Numbered from the stretch's first letter, positions 48,471 through 59,464 are shown. The stretch is DNA of 64,000 bases from Streptococcus sp. 2342 (GCF_013276795.1 NZ_VMLR01000002.1:62001-126000); one strand, 5' to 3'. Translations and numbers: made by a program. Notes: generated by a model not told the origin, from the letters alone.

Positions 48471-48712
48471 TCTCTATGATGTTTTATACTCAATCAAAAT
48501 CTAAAAATCACTCTAATCCATTTTATAATATCTACTATCGTGCCGTCGATTATGGAATACTACTTCCCTACCAGTATATAAATCAGAATAGTTAAATCAT
48601 AATCATCCGTTGATGAACCGTACATAACGAATCAAGACAGACAAATGGTCAGATAACAAAAAAATGTTTTCCAACGTTTTTTTGACTGTGATTTCTTTAA
48701 ATGCATTTTTTC

Positions 48713-49639
48713 CTAAGGCAAATTATTCCCTGCAGCAAGATAAATTTCATACCATTCTTTTCTTGTTAAGCTAAAGTTTCCCGCTTGGCTAACTTCTCTC
48801 AAGTGCTTAGGATTTGTTGTACCTACGACTGCCTGCATTTTGGCTGGATAACGTAATATCCAAGAAATGGCAATAGTTGAAGGGGTTACTCCATATTTAA
48901 TAGTTAAGCGATCAAGTACTTGATTTAAAGCTTGAAATTTCTCATTGCCAACAAAATTCCCTCTAAAATACCCGAATTGTAAGACAGACCATGCTTGAAT
49001 GACCACATCGTGTAATTTGCAATATTCAAAAATGCTGCCATCTCGCATAGCTGCTTGACTATCTTCCATATTAACATGAAAACCTGATTCGAATCCTGGA
49101 GTAAAAGCCGCACTCAATTGTAGCTGATTAACAGCTAACGGCTGCTTGACATCTTTTTTAAGCAACTCCATCATCATGGGATTTTGATTAGAAACTCCAA
49201 AATTTCGAACCTTACCTTGTTTATAAAGGAGATCAAAGGCTTCTGCTACTTGGTCAGATTCCATCAAAGCATCTGGTCGATGAAGAAGTAAGCTATCTAG
49301 ATGATCAATCTTCAATCTTTGCAAAATTCCGTCAACTGATTTTATAATATAGTCCTTAGAAAAATCAAAATAGGTAAATTCTTCAATGCGAATGCCACAT
49401 TTTGACTGAATCCACATTTCTTCTCTTAAATCTGGACGATTTTTTAGGACAAGGCCTAACAGTTCTTCACAACGACCACGACCATAAATATCAGCCAAGT
49501 CAAAAGCATTGATTCCAACAGAGAGTGCTGTTTCTACAAGCTCTTCAACTTCTTTTACAGACTTATCTTCTATTCTCATCATTCCGAGAACAATTTCTGA
49601 TAATTCTTTGTCATCTTGACCAAGAGTTATGTATCTCAT
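48713..49639 (-). CDS. aldo/keto reductase (YdhF-like)
   Basis: 308 residues from the ATG at 49639 (AAGGAG upstream). It is a TIM-barrel oxidoreductase: the catalytic Asp and Tyr are in GINAFDLADIYG, Lys in WIQSKCGI, and His in LLLHRPD. The C-terminal part NADPH-binding segment lies near SWILRYPAKMQAVVGTTNPKHL. The physiological substrate is unknown. Confidence 0.9.
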   Translation of the reverse strand: MRYITLGQDDKELSEIVLGMMRIEDKSVKEVEELVETALSVGINAFDLADIYGRGRCEELLGLVLKNRPDLREEMWIQSKCGIRIEEFTYFDFSKDYIIKSVDGILQRLKIDHLDSLLLHRPDALMESDQVAEAFDLLYKQGKVRNFGVSNQNPMMMELLKKDVKQPLAVNQLQLSAAFTPGFESGFHVNMEDSQAAMRDGSIFEYCKLHDVVIQAWSVLQFGYFRGNFVGNEKFQALNQVLDRLTIKYGVTPSTIAISWILRYPAKMQAVVGTTNPKHLREVSQAGNFSLTRKEWYEIYLAAGNNLP

Positions 49640-49685
49640 CAAATTTTTCTCCTTAAATTTCTAACATTCTTCCCTTCATTATAAC

Positions 49686-49712
49686 AAAAAAACCGCTTTG
49701 CAACGGCTTTTT
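49686..49712 (-). terminator. terminator of the PadR operon
   Basis: AAAAAACCGCTTTGCAACGGCTTTTT, two bases before the stop codon at 49715. Its core is nearly the same as the hairpin at 1361-1385. Confidence 0.75.
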
Positions 49713-49714
49713 GA

Positions 49715-50530
49715 CTATATTTCACTCCATTTTATCTTCTTAAACCCACGGAATAATAGAAAAATGCCAATAAAAAGAACAGCTAAAGGAATAATCTTTG
49801 TAAGAAAAACATTTGAAATTCCCATCCACTCATAATAACGGAGTAGAGAACCCACCACAAGATGGGCAATAATCATACTGACAAAGGGACGAAAAATCGG
49901 TTCTTTCCAATTCCAAATACTGATGACTAGGGAAATCATAAAGACAGACAAACTATCCCAGGGAGCAGGAAGATAAAATGCTCCTTCTTGTACAAAACTT
50001 CCTATTCCTACATATCCCAGAACAACTAGCAGAACAAGAATCCCAACGACAATATAGGTGCCAATTTTCATCTTAGGAGAATCTTGGACTAGCCCCCAAC
50101 GTAAGATTGTGGCCACAAGTCCAAATCCAATCAGAAAAAGAAGAAGTTGCCCTAAAAATGTGAGCAAATTGACTGTTAAGAGAGGACCTTTAGAAAAATC
50201 ACTTAGTAGTTGATAATAACGTAATATCGCTAGGACAAGAATTGGCGTCAACAGTGACTCCTTGATAGAACTGCGTGGTGCTTCCTTGAGTATCTCTTTC
50301 ATTATTTTTTTAGGATTCTTACCTAGATAATCCTCTGCACTCATGCCATCTCGTTCTGCTTCTGAGAAATCTAACATCATCAAATAGATTTGCTCTCTGA
50401 GATAGTCCTCATCATAGAGAAATCCAGCAAGATTAAAACTATCCCACAGTTCCTCAAAATACTGCTGATTCTCCTCAGAAAACTGATGTAACAAAGCGCT
50501 TGTTTCTTCGTAATACTTCATTTTCTTCAT
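49715..50530 (-). CDS. membrane protein of the PadR operon (DUF1129-like)
   Basis: 271 residues. The first 100 are soluble and helical (ETSALLHQFSEENQQYFEELWDS), then about six membrane segments follow. The soluble part resembles the DUF1048/DUF1129 proteins that accompany PadR regulators; I am not certain of the exact family. GGAGG precedes the ATG and the gap to padR is 3 bases, so it is a target of that regulator by context. Confidence 0.7.
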   Translation of the reverse strand: MKKMKYYEETSALLHQFSEENQQYFEELWDSFNLAGFLYDEDYLREQIYLMMLDFSEAERDGMSAEDYLGKNPKKIMKEILKEAPRSSIKESLLTPILVLAILRYYQLLSDFSKGPLLTVNLLTFLGQLLLFLIGFGLVATILRWGLVQDSPKMKIGTYIVVGILVLLVVLGYVGIGSFVQEGAFYLPAPWDSLSVFMISLVISIWNWKEPIFRPFVSMIIAHLVVGSLLRYYEWMGISNVFLTKIIPLAVLFIGIFLLFRGFKKIKWSEI

Positions 50531-50533
50531 GGT

Positions 50534-50854
50534 TTATCCTCCATTCTTAATTCCTTCTACTTTTTGACTCAAATCGTCCCATTGTTGCCAAAAGACCGAG
50601 ACACGCTCTTCTCCTTCTTTAGTTAATGAAAAATACTTCCGATCTGGACCATCTGCCGACGGGCGCATGTCGCCTCTTATCCATTGATTTTTTTCTAACT
50701 TTTGCAACAAAGGATAAATAGTTCCTGGAACGATAGTGTCAAACCCAGCCTCTCGCAAAGTCTGAACCAACTCATAACCATACCGCTCTTTTTGACCAAT
50801 CATATCCAAGACACAACCTTCAAGAACACCTTTTAATAGTTGAGTTTCCTTCAT
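50534..50854 (-). CDS. PadR-family transcriptional regulator
   Basis: 106 residues. The winged helix is typical: LKGVLEGCVLDMIGQKERYGYELVQTLREAGF, PGTIYPLLQKLEKNQWI and the wing RKYFSLTKEGEERV. It probably represses its own operon with the membrane protein downstream. The ribosome site GGGGAAGGG precedes the ATG. Two-gene PadR and membrane-protein operons often answer to cell-envelope stress, which is inference here. Confidence 0.92.
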   Translation of the reverse strand: MKETQLLKGVLEGCVLDMIGQKERYGYELVQTLREAGFDTIVPGTIYPLLQKLEKNQWIRGDMRPSADGPDRKYFSLTKEGEERVSVFWQQWDDLSQKVEGIKNGG

Positions 50855-50945
50855 CCCTTCCCCCTTCTATCTATTTTGTAATACCTACTAGTAACTTCAT
50901 CTATAATATACCACTTTCACACTAGTTTGTAAAGCATAATAGTTA

Positions 50946-51231
50946 ATACTCTTCGAAAATCTCTTCAAACAACGTCAGCGTCGCCTTGCAGTAGATATGG
51001 TTACTGACTTCGTCAGTTCTATCCACAACCTCAAAACCATGTTTTGAGCTGACTTCGTCAGTTTCATCTACAACCTCAAAACCATGTTTTGAGCTGACTT
51101 CGTCAGTTTCATCTACAACCTCAAAACGGTGTTTTGAGCTGACTTCGTCAGTTTCATCTACAACCTCAAAGCAGTGCTTTGAGCAACCTGTGGCTAGCTT
51201 CCTAGATTGCTCTTTGATTTTTATTGAGTAT
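50946..51231 (+). repeat. BOX element with four boxB units
   Basis: boxA, four boxB units of about 45 bases (each ending CCAT/CGGT/CAGT-GTTTTGAGC) and boxC. The three internal copies are almost identical, showing recent tandem expansion. It fills most of the 420-base gap between padR and metG. Confidence 0.95.
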
Positions 51232-51233
51232 AA

Positions 51234-51271
51234 ATAAAAAAAACAGAACTAGCCTGAACTAGTCCTGTCTA
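51234..51271 (-). terminator. terminator of metG
   Basis: Minus strand ACAGGACTAG-TTCAGG-CTAGTTCTGT followed by eight T. Confidence 0.85.
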
Positions 51272-51274
51272 CTT

Positions 51275-53272
51275 TTACCCAATCACACTTCCATTTGGTA
51301 CAGCTGGATCAACTGTAAGAAGGGTTAATTGTCCATCATGTTCAGCTGAGAGAATCATACCTTGGCTGATATATTTCTTCATCATTTTACGAGGTTTGAG
51401 GTTGGCAACGATTTGGACTTTCTTGCCGACCAATTCTTGTTCATTTGGATAGTATTTTGCAATTCCTGAGAGGATTTGACGATCTTCTCCATCACCAGCA
51501 TCCAAGCGGAATTGAAGCAACTTATCAGAGCCTTCAACTTTAGAAACTTCTTTGACTTCTGCGACACGGATTTCAACCTTGTCAAAGTCTTCAAACTTGA
51601 TTTCATCCTTGTTTAATTTGAGTTCAACTTCATCTGGATTCCATTCTTTTTCCACAGCTGGCTTGTTACCTTCCATTTGTTCCTTGATATAGGCGATTTC
51701 TTCTTCCATATCCAGGCGTGGGAAGATTGGTGTTCCTTTGGCAACTACTGTTACACCCTCAGGGAAAGCAGCCAAACTCAAGTTTTCAAGGCTAGAAACT
51801 TCTGCTAGACCAAGTTGAGTCAAGACTGCACGACTGGTTTCCATCATAAATGGTTCAATCAAGTGAGCAACGACACGAAGGCTGGCTGCCAAGTGGCTCA
51901 TAACACTTGCCAATTGGTCACGAAGAGCTTTATCCTTGGCCAAAACCCATGGTGCGGTCTCATCGATGTATTTATTGGTACGAGAGATAAGGGTCCAGAC
52001 CGCTTCAAGGGCACGTGGGTAGTCAACTGCTTCCATGTATTTATGGTAGTCAGCAATTGATTCAGCAGCTACTTGAGCAAGAGTATTATCAAACTCTGTT
52101 ACACCCTCTACATAGGCAGGAATTTGTCCATCAAAATACTTGTTAATCATAGAAACCGTACGGTTGAGGAGGTTCCCAAGGTCATTGGCCAATTCATAGT
52201 TGATACGGCCTACATAGTCTTCTGGAGTGAAGGTTCCGTCTGAACCAACTGGAAGGCTACGCATGAGGTAGTAACGAAGTGGATCTAGTCCAAAACGCTC
52301 TATCAACATTTCAGGATAGACAACATTCCCTTTAGACTTAGACATCTTACCATCTTTCATGACAAACCAACCATGACCAATTAAACGTTCTGGCAATTTG
52401 ATATCCAACATCATAAGAAGGATTGGCCAGTAGATTGAGTGAAAACGAAGGATGTCTTTTCCAACCATATGGAAGACTGTTCCGTTCCAGAACTTGTCAA
52501 AGTTAGCGTGTTCGTCTTGATCGTAGCCAAGAGCTGTCACATAGTTGAGTAGAGCATCAAACCAAACATAGACAACGTGTTTTGGATTTGATGGGACTGG
52601 TACACCCCAGGTAAAGGTGGTACGAGATACCGCCAAATCCTCTAAACCTGGCTCGATGAAGTTGCGTAACATTTCATTGAGACGACCATCTGGAGTGATA
52701 AATTCAGGATGGGACTTGAAAAAGTCTACCAAACGATCTTGGTATTTGCTGAGGCGAAGGAAGTAAGACTCTTCAGATACCCATTCCACTTCGTGACCTG
52801 ATGGAGCAATTCCACCAGTCACATTTCCAGCTTCGTCACGGAAAACTTCCGCAAGCTGGCTTTCTGTAAAGAATTCTTCATCTGAGACTGAGTACCAACC
52901 AGAATATTCACCTAAATAGATGTCATCTTGAGCCAGCAAGCGTTCAAAGACTTGAGCCACTACTTTTTCGTGGTAGTCATCAGTTGTACGGATAAATTTA
53001 TCGTATGAAATATTTAGTAATTGCCAGAGTTCTTTAACTCCAACTGCCATTCCATCAACATAGGCTTGTGGTGTAATGCCAGCTTCTTCCGCTTTCTGCT
53101 GGATCTTCTGACCATGTTCATCAAGACCTGTCAAATAAAAGACATCGTAGCCCATCAGGCGTTTGTAGCGAGCTAGGACATCACAGGCGATAGTTGTGTA
53201 GGCAGAACCGATATGAAGTTTACCAGATGGATAGTAAATCGGCGTTGTAATATAAAAATTCTTTTCAGACAT
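51275..53272 (-). CDS. metG: methionyl-tRNA synthetase
   Basis: 665 residues starting [17 protein letters not shown]; the class I HIGH motif is HIGS and KMSKS is present ([10 protein letters not shown]). The catalytic domain is of the type without the zinc knuckle loop of E. coli. The C-terminal about 110 residues form the tRNA-binding domain ([23 protein letters not shown]). The ATG at 53272 is preceded by GGAAAG; the 14-codon upstream extension lacks a site. Confidence 0.97.
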   Translation of the reverse strand: MSEKNFYITTPIYYPSGKLHIGSAYTTIACDVLARYKRLMGYDVFYLTGLDEHGQKIQQKAEEAGITPQAYVDGMAVGVKELWQLLNISYDKFIRTTDDYHEKVVAQVFERLLAQDDIYLGEYSGWYSVSDEEFFTESQLAEVFRDEAGNVTGGIAPSGHEVEWVSEESYFLRLSKYQDRLVDFFKSHPEFITPDGRLNEMLRNFIEPGLEDLAVSRTTFTWGVPVPSNPKHVVYVWFDALLNYVTALGYDQDEHANFDKFWNGTVFHMVGKDILRFHSIYWPILLMMLDIKLPERLIGHGWFVMKDGKMSKSKGNVVYPEMLIERFGLDPLRYYLMRSLPVGSDGTFTPEDYVGRINYELANDLGNLLNRTVSMINKYFDGQIPAYVEGVTEFDNTLAQVAAESIADYHKYMEAVDYPRALEAVWTLISRTNKYIDETAPWVLAKDKALRDQLASVMSHLAASLRVVAHLIEPFMMETSRAVLTQLGLAEVSSLENLSLAAFPEGVTVVAKGTPIFPRLDMEEEIAYIKEQMEGNKPAVEKEWNPDEVELKLNKDEIKFEDFDKVEIRVAEVKEVSKVEGSDKLLQFRLDAGDGEDRQILSGIAKYYPNEQELVGKKVQIVANLKPRKMMKKYISQGMILSAEHDGQLTLLTVDPAVPNGSVIG

Positions 53273-53395
53273 AATTTTTCCTTTCCAGGCAAATGAAACC
53301 TGTTTTTCTAACACTTCATTATATCACATTTTTAAGGATTTTTGATAGGGAAATCTATACAAAAACAAGATAGACGAGTGTCCATCTTGTTGATC

Positions 53396-54655
53396 TTATT
53401 CATAACGAAGGGCTTCGATTGGGTCAAGTTTCGATGCCTTGTTGGCTGGCAAGACTCCAAAGATCATACCCACGCTAGCCGAAACTGCAAGACTAAATAG
53501 GGCAACTGGGATTGATACTCCAACTTCTATACCCGTAATCAAGCCTTGCAGTAACAAACCTGCTAAGGCAGTTAAACCACTTGCAATTGTCAAACCAATT
53601 AAGCCACCTAACAAGGTCAAAATCATGGATTCAATCAAAAACTGGATTAAAACATTGGCACGCGTTGCACCCAAAGCCTTACGGAGACCAATCTCACGGG
53701 TACGCTCTGTAACAGAAACCAGCATGATGTTCATAACACCAGTTCCTCCAACAAAGAGGGAAATCCCTGCGATGGAACTGATAATCGTCGTCATAAAACT
53801 AAACGATTGTTGAATTTCTGCAAATGTAAGCGACTCATCTGCCACCTGATATTCTCCCTGTTGCAAGCCTGCAAGTTCTGTCATTTTTCGTGCCAGTTCT
53901 GGACCCAGAGTTGGAGTTAAACTGGTATCATTCACTCGAAAGACAATACTAGCTATTTCATCTACATTAAAATTCGCAGCAAGGGAGATATTGGTAGTAA
54001 TAGGCAAGCCACCAAACCCATATATTTTTGACCTTTTAGCCTCTGGACTAGTATAAACCCCAATGACTCGGTAACTAAAATCATTGACTTCTACAACCTT
54101 GTTAATAGCCTCTTGTGGAGAGCCAAATAAACTAATGGACAATTCCTCATCTAGCAAAATGACACTTGCAAACTCTTTGAAATCTTGCTCTCTTAGACTA
54201 CGACCTGCAATAATTTCATTCTTAACAGCGTCCATGTAAGTTCTGTTTCCACCTGTCAAATTGGCATTTTCAACTTTTTTATCTTTATAAGTCAAGATGG
54301 CGTTCGTTGAGTTGGTTACATAGTAATTATCCACTCCCTTGAGTTTGGCTGCCTCCTTGACCCAAGATTCTTGCGGTTTTGGTGGTTCAACAGGAACTTC
54401 CTCTTCTTTTCCAGAAACCGTAAAAGCTGATTGTTTCTGAGTAAAAGACCCATCTTTACTTTTTTTAGGAGAGAAGAAGACGCTAATATTTTTCTGAGAT
54501 TTGGTCATATCTTTATTGACTTGACGAGATAGGGAATCTCCCAAAGCCATAATCACAACAACTGATGAAACACCGATAATAATCCCAATCATGGTAAGCA
54601 AAGAACGCATCTTGTGAGCCATGATAGATGAAAAGGCAAATTTCAGATTCTGCAT
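53396..54655 (-). CDS. MacB-type ABC efflux permease
   Basis: 419 residues: one N-terminal membrane segment (MAHKMRSLLTMIGIIIGVSSVVVIMALG), a large extracellular MacB-type domain (about 45-280) and three C-terminal segments of the FtsX type (GLRKALGATRANVL). With the ATPase and the membrane-fusion protein it forms a tripartite-like efflux system for peptides or antimicrobials. It lies 1 base after the ATPase gene. Confidence 0.92.
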   Translation of the reverse strand: MQNLKFAFSSIMAHKMRSLLTMIGIIIGVSSVVVIMALGDSLSRQVNKDMTKSQKNISVFFSPKKSKDGSFTQKQSAFTVSGKEEEVPVEPPKPQESWVKEAAKLKGVDNYYVTNSTNAILTYKDKKVENANLTGGNRTYMDAVKNEIIAGRSLREQDFKEFASVILLDEELSISLFGSPQEAINKVVEVNDFSYRVIGVYTSPEAKRSKIYGFGGLPITTNISLAANFNVDEIASIVFRVNDTSLTPTLGPELARKMTELAGLQQGEYQVADESLTFAEIQQSFSFMTTIISSIAGISLFVGGTGVMNIMLVSVTERTREIGLRKALGATRANVLIQFLIESMILTLLGGLIGLTIASGLTALAGLLLQGLITGIEVGVSIPVALFSLAVSASVGMIFGVLPANKASKLDPIEALRYE

Positions 54656-54656
54656 C

Positions 54657-55358
54657 TTAGTTTTCCTCCTTTCCTAACTGAGCACTGTCAGACGAAATGA
54701 CTCCATCTCGAATGACAATCTGACGTTTAGCATAGGCGGCAATCTCAGGCTCATGCGTTACCATGATAATGGTTTTTCCTTCTTTGTTCAAGTCAACCAA
54801 TAGTTGCATAATTTGGTTCCCTGTTTTGGTATCCAAGGCTCCTGTCGGTTCGTCTGCTAGAATAATAGAAGGATTGTTTACCAAGGCACGCGCAATAGCC
54901 ACACGTTGCTTTTGACCACCAGATAATTCCGAAGGCAAATGGTGACTACGTTCTGTCAATTCAACCTTGTCTAAATACTCCTCAGCCAACTTGCGACGTT
55001 TTGAAGACGAAACTCCTGCGTAAATCAAGGGCAATTCTACATTTTGCAGAGCATTGAGTTTCGATAGAAGAAAGAACTGCTGAAAGACAAAACCGATTTG
55101 TTGGTTGCGAACCTTAGCTAGTTGTTTTTCACCCAATCCAGCCACTTCTTGACCTTCAAGATAATACTCTCCACTACTTGGTGTATCCAACATCCCAATC
55201 GTATTCATGAGAGTAGACTTACCTGAACCAGATGGTCCCATGATGGCAACAAATTCACCCTCATTCACTTCTAGGTTGATATTTTTGAGAACCTGCAGTT
55301 CTTGATCACCGTTACGGTAGCTTCTGCAGATATTTTTTAGACTAATTAGTTGCTTCAT
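54657..55358 (-). CDS. MacB-type ABC efflux ATPase
   Basis: 233 residues with Walker A GPSGSGKST, signature LSGGQKQRVAIARAL and Walker B IILADEPTGALD, the LolD/MacB class. The gene overlaps the end of the membrane-fusion gene by 17 bases. Confidence 0.94.
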   Translation of the reverse strand: MKQLISLKNICRSYRNGDQELQVLKNINLEVNEGEFVAIMGPSGSGKSTLMNTIGMLDTPSSGEYYLEGQEVAGLGEKQLAKVRNQQIGFVFQQFFLLSKLNALQNVELPLIYAGVSSSKRRKLAEEYLDKVELTERSHHLPSELSGGQKQRVAIARALVNNPSIILADEPTGALDTKTGNQIMQLLVDLNKEGKTIIMVTHEPEIAAYAKRQIVIRDGVISSDSAQLGKEEN

Positions 55359-56544
55359 CAGCCTTCACCTCTTTTCCTTCTTCCAAGGAAGATGTTGGGT
55401 TACTGATGACCTTGACTCCATTTGTCAGACCTGAAGTGATTTCTTGGTTGTCTGCATCAGCATTGCCCAAACCAACTTCCACTTTCTTGGCCTTTTTCTG
55501 CTCGTCAAGCACCCAGACATAGTTCTTATCATTTTCAGTCACAACACTTGTTAGAGGAACCAAAATGGCTTTACTCTTATTTTTGACCTCAACACTTACT
55601 GAGAATCCTTGTTTCAAATCACCGATTTCACTTGTAACATCGATGGTATATGGATATTTAGAGCCAGAATTACCGCCTGCTGCTACAGCTGTACTTGCTG
55701 CTTCGCCATTGTTTTTAGGATAGTCAGAAATATAGCTTAATTTCCCAGTCCATTTTTTATCAGGATACACTTTAGAAGTAAAGCTTACTTCTTGACCTAC
55801 AGATAGGTTGGCGAGGTTATATTCAGACAGTTCTCCCTTAACTTGCAAGTTTTCATTACTTACGACATGAACGACTACTTGGCTAGCTCCTGTTGGAGAT
55901 TTAGAAACATTGTGGTTGACTTCGACCACAGTTCCCTCTAGGGTACTGAGAACCGTCATTGCATCTAACTGACTTTGAGACTTACTTAATTGTGCTGCTG
56001 CATCTGCACGAGCATCACGGGCATCACCCAACTGAGCGTCAATAGAAGCAAGAGAATTTCCAGCCACTGGAGTTGGACTTTGCACCGTTGCATCTTCTCC
56101 TCCTGCTGGCGCAGAGGCTTGAGGAGCCGGAGCTGAAGCGGCTTCATTTCGTGCTTGATTGAGTTCATTGATATGACGATCTGCCTTAACTACTGCTCGG
56201 CTAGCTGAATCATAGGCCGCCTGCGCTTCTGAACTACTGTACTTGACTAGAGCCTGCCCTTCACTAACCTTATCGCCCACAGAAACAAGGATTTCATCTA
56301 AATCTCCCTTGCTAGCATCAAAATAAACGTATTGTTCATTTTTTGCCGTTACTGTTCCTGACAATAAAACCGACGAAGCAACAGTTCCCTCTTTTGCCAC
56401 TACTAGATGTGGTATTTCATCCTTAACATCGGTTTGCGAGGGTTGTCTAAAGAGTAAAATCCCCCCGGCACCCAATACAACTACACTGGCAGCACCGATT
56501 GCTGCATACAATTGCCACTTTTTAGCTTTACCATTCTTTTTCAT
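55342..56544 (-). CDS. HlyD/MacA-type efflux periplasmic adaptor-like protein
   Basis: 400 residues with one N-terminal membrane anchor (about 10-31). The lipoyl and beta-barrel parts are visible (GDLDEILVSVGDKVSEGQALVKYSS), with a helical hairpin (about 110-200) interrupted by an Ala/Pro-rich stretch. AAGGAG precedes the ATG. It starts the efflux operon and is divergent from gor. In Gram-positive cells such proteins act on the outer membrane face. Confidence 0.92.
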   Translation of the reverse strand: MKKNGKAKKWQLYAAIGAASVVVLGAGGILLFRQPSQTDVKDEIPHLVVAKEGTVASSVLLSGTVTAKNEQYVYFDASKGDLDEILVSVGDKVSEGQALVKYSSSEAQAAYDSASRAVVKADRHINELNQARNEAASAPAPQASAPAGGEDATVQSPTPVAGNSLASIDAQLGDARDARADAAAQLSKSQSQLDAMTVLSTLEGTVVEVNHNVSKSPTGASQVVVHVVSNENLQVKGELSEYNLANLSVGQEVSFTSKVYPDKKWTGKLSYISDYPKNNGEAASTAVAAGGNSGSKYPYTIDVTSEIGDLKQGFSVSVEVKNKSKAILVPLTSVVTENDKNYVWVLDEQKKAKKVEVGLGNADADNQEITSGLTNGVKVISNPTSSLEEGKEVKADEATN

Positions 56545-56748
56545 AATGAAACTCCTTTTCTTTTTTACAATACTTTGCTATTATACCAAATTCCCCTCCA
56601 GCAAACAATGCAGTTCAGATGGAAATAATGACAGTTCAGGATTAAACAATCGTTCGGAAATCCTCCTTTTCTATTGTACTAGTTATATAATACATTATTT
56701 CAACTTATTTGGCAAGCTTTTTTGCAATTTTTTGTGCGTAGCAGATTT

Positions 56749-56777
56749 TTGCAATCAAATCAAAAAAAAGATAGAAT
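56749..56777 (+). promoter_or_regulatory. predicted promoter of gor
   Basis: TTGCAA (56749-56754), 17 bases, TAGAAT (56772-56777); the leader is about 48 bases and has GAAGGAG before the ATG. Confidence 0.5.
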
Positions 56778-56831
56778 ATGACTATCAAAAAATGACACTC
56801 TATTATTTAAAAGAGTACGAAGGAGTTTTCA

Positions 56832-58178
56832 ATGAGAGAATACGATATCATTGCTATCGGTGGAGGTAGCGGAGGAATTGCCACCATGAACCGTGCTGGT
56901 GAACACGGAGCCAAAGCGGCCGTTATTGAGGAAAAGAAATTAGGTGGAACCTGTGTCAATGTCGGCTGTGTTCCTAAAAAAATTATGTGGTACGGGGCGC
57001 AAATCGCTGAGACTTTCCATCAATTTGGAGAAGACTACGGCTTTAAGACTACTGATCTTAACTTTGACTTTGCAACCCTACGTCGTAATCGTGAAGCCTA
57101 CATTGATCGCGCTCGTTCTTCTTATGATGGCAGTTTTAAACGCAACGGTGTAGACTTGATTGAAGGTCATGCTGAATTTGTAGATTCTCATACTGTTAGC
57201 GTAAATGGTGAACTGATTCGTGCTAAACATATCGTGATTGCTACAGGTGCCCATCCAAGTATTCCAAATATTCCTGGTGCTGAGCTAGGCGGCTCTTCTG
57301 ATGATGTATTTGCCTGGGAAGAATTGCCAGAGTCAGTTGCTATTCTAGGCGCTGGTTATATCGCCGTTGAATTGGCTGGCGTACTTCACACCTTTGGTGT
57401 CAAGACAGACCTCTTTGTTCGCCGCGATCGTCCTTTACGTGGTTTTGATTCTTATATCGTTGAAGGTTTGGTCAAGGAAATGGAAAGAACAAACTTGCCA
57501 CTTCATACTCACAAAGTCCCTGCCAAGTTAGAAAAAACTGCTGAAGGCATTACTATTCATTTCGAAGATGGTACTAGTCACACAGCTAGCCAAGTTATCT
57601 GGGCTACGGGTCGCCGTCCAAACGTTAAGGGCTTGCAACTTGAAAAAGCTGGAGTGACTCTGAATGAGCGTGGCTTTATCCAAGTGGATGAATACCAAAA
57701 TACTGTTGTTGAGGGAATCTATGCTCTAGGTGATGTAACAGGTGAAAAAGAACTGACTCCAGTTGCTATCAAGGCTGGACGTACCCTATCTGAACGTCTC
57801 TTTAACGGAAAAACTACTGCAAAAATGGACTACACAACTATTCCAACTGTTGTCTTTTCACACCCTGCTATCGGAACTGTCGGCTTGACAGAAGAGCAAG
57901 CTATTAAAGAATACGGCCAAGACCAAATCAAGGTTTACAAATCAAGCTTTACTTCTATGTACTCTGCTTGCACTGGCAACCGTCAAGAAACACGTTTCAA
58001 ATTGATCACAGCTGGTTCAGAAGAAAAAGTTGTTGGACTTCATGGAATTGGCTACGGCGTTGATGAAATGATTCAGGGATTTGCCGTTGCTATCAAAATG
58101 GGAGCAACCAAGGCTGACTTTGATGCAACTGTGGCGATTCACCCAACTGCATCCGAAGAATTTGTAACCATGCGTTAA
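56832..58178 (+). CDS. gor: glutathione-disulfide reductase
   Basis: 448 residues. FAD motif [17 protein letters not shown], redox pair in [16 protein letters not shown](P)H motif [13 protein letters not shown] with a following [10 protein letters not shown], and the C-terminal His-Glu in HPTASEEF. It recycles glutathione imported by streptococci and, with trxB, supports life with self-produced H2O2. Confidence 0.95.
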   Translation: MREYDIIAIGGGSGGIATMNRAGEHGAKAAVIEEKKLGGTCVNVGCVPKKIMWYGAQIAETFHQFGEDYGFKTTDLNFDFATLRRNREAYIDRARSSYDGSFKRNGVDLIEGHAEFVDSHTVSVNGELIRAKHIVIATGAHPSIPNIPGAELGGSSDDVFAWEELPESVAILGAGYIAVELAGVLHTFGVKTDLFVRRDRPLRGFDSYIVEGLVKEMERTNLPLHTHKVPAKLEKTAEGITIHFEDGTSHTASQVIWATGRRPNVKGLQLEKAGVTLNERGFIQVDEYQNTVVEGIYALGDVTGEKELTPVAIKAGRTLSERLFNGKTTAKMDYTTIPTVVFSHPAIGTVGLTEEQAIKEYGQDQIKVYKSSFTSMYSACTGNRQETRFKLITAGSEEKVVGLHGIGYGVDEMIQGFAVAIKMGATKADFDATVAIHPTASEEFVTMR

Positions 58179-58220
58179 TCAAAATAAAAGAAGCAAAGCA
58201 AAAAACACTTCTAAATATCA

Positions 58221-58258
58221 AAAAGCGAGTATTTCCGTAGTTGGAGATACTCGTTTTC
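58221..58258 (+). terminator. terminator of gor
   Basis: AAAGCGAGTATTTCC / GGAGATACTCGTTTT around GTAGTT. Confidence 0.85.
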
Positions 58259-58343
58259 TTATGTTTTATTTTATAGTATGTTGAAATAAGATATGCAAAA
58301 ATCAATTAACAAACCATAGCAAAATACAAGGATTATAATACAA

Positions 58344-58844
58344 TCATTTATTCTTTTCTTTAAAAGATTCATATATTTTTTTATATAACTCTTTTATATC
58401 TTTTTTCTGAGAATTCAACTCTTCTTTACCGTAGTCAAAGTTTGCTACTACAAATCCCTCGTCAGCATCAGAAAAAGTAAAAAACTCTATTTCAATTAGT
58501 TTATTATGCTTAGAGTCCTCTATAGTGTCTCCTAAATCATTATTGAATTTCTTCACTTCTTCTTCACGAACTCCGAACCCCGTAGCAGCTCCATTTGCAA
58601 TGATGTTTGAAAATACTTCTTCAGAAGACTCTGCTTCTTTCACAGTTATGAAGTATATAGCCTCTTCCGTTTCTACTTGTCTCACTTTATTCCATTTTTC
58701 TGTATCACTAGAAGAAAGCGTATAGACTGTTAACTCTACCGTTGGCTTATTGATATTTTCTTTTGTAATCATTTGTTTTCCAAAAAAGAAGAAGGCAAGT
58801 AACCCAGCTACAAAGATCAAAGCAATATAAATTATCTTTTTCAT
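58344..58844 (-). CDS. membrane-anchored protein of the bacteriocin locus
   Basis: 166 residues with one N-terminal membrane segment (MKKIIYIALIFVAGLLAFFFF) and an acidic extracellular domain. I do not recognise a family and see no catalytic motif. It overlaps the ATPase gene by 4 bases, so it belongs to the transporter operon; an accessory or immunity role is only a guess from context. Confidence 0.75.
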   Translation of the reverse strand: MKKIIYIALIFVAGLLAFFFFGKQMITKENINKPTVELTVYTLSSSDTEKWNKVRQVETEEAIYFITVKEAESSEEVFSNIIANGAATGFGVREEEVKKFNNDLGDTIEDSKHNKLIEIEFFTFSDADEGFVVANFDYGKEELNSQKKDIKELYKKIYESFKEKNK

Positions 58845-59464
58845 ACATTATACCCTATATCTTTCATGTCAATTATCACATCAACTTCGTTATAGACAGC
58901 TGGATCATGCGTCGCTATTATAACATATTTGTCTTCATCTTTTTCATTTAATAACAAACGAATGATTTCTTTTCCAATCTCACCATCTAAAGCTCCTGTG
59001 GGCTCATCTGCTAAAATAATTTTACGTGGTTTCATTAACATTCTGGCAATAGCTACACGTTGAGCCTGCCCACCAGACAATTCGTATATTTTTTGATGTA
59101 AATAGTCACTTGACAGTCCTACTTTTTCAAGTACGTCAGTTATTGTTTTTTTGTCTTTAGTGATAAGGCTCAGATTATCATATACTGTTTTGTTATCTAT
59201 TAAAGAATAATTCTGAAATACATATCCAACAGTATTTTTAAAAAAAGTTCTTTCTTTTATCTTCCAAATATCTTGTTTATCAACTAAAACATTCCCACTG
59301 TCAATTTTTTCTAATCTTCCTATAATATTAAGAAGGGTACTTTTACCGGAGCCAGAACCTCCAATCAATGCATAGCTTTTTCCAGATTCAAATATTAAAT
59401 TTAAGTCTGTAAAGATCTTCTTTGAGCCGAAACTTTTTGAAACGTTCAAAAGGTCAATTGTCAT
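58841..59464 (-). CDS. lactococcin-972-type bacteriocin ABC transporter ATPase
   Basis: 207 residues: Walker A GGSGSGKST, signature LSGGQAQRVAIARML, Walker B IILADEPTGALD. The compact length and the partner permease match the ATPases of lactococcin-972-like loci. It overlaps the permease gene by 4 bases. Confidence 0.88.
   Translation of the reverse strand: MTIDLLNVSKSFGSKKIFTDLNLIFESGKSYALIGGSGSGKSTLLNIIGRLEKIDSGNVLVDKQDIWKIKERTFFKNTVGYVFQNYSLIDNKTVYDNLSLITKDKKTITDVLEKVGLSSDYLHQKIYELSGGQAQRVAIARMLMKPRKIILADEPTGALDGEIGKEIIRLLLNEKDEDKYVIIATHDPAVYNEVDVIIDMKDIGYNV

Noticed and set aside
48484..48510. ATACTCAATCAAAATC resembling the end of boxC
   Set aside because: Only one short piece is present without boxA or boxB; too little to call a BOX remnant.
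50990..51190. Regular repeats of about 45 bases that could suggest a CRISPR array
   Set aside because: The units are contiguous boxB copies without unique spacers, flanked by boxA and boxC; no cas genes are present.
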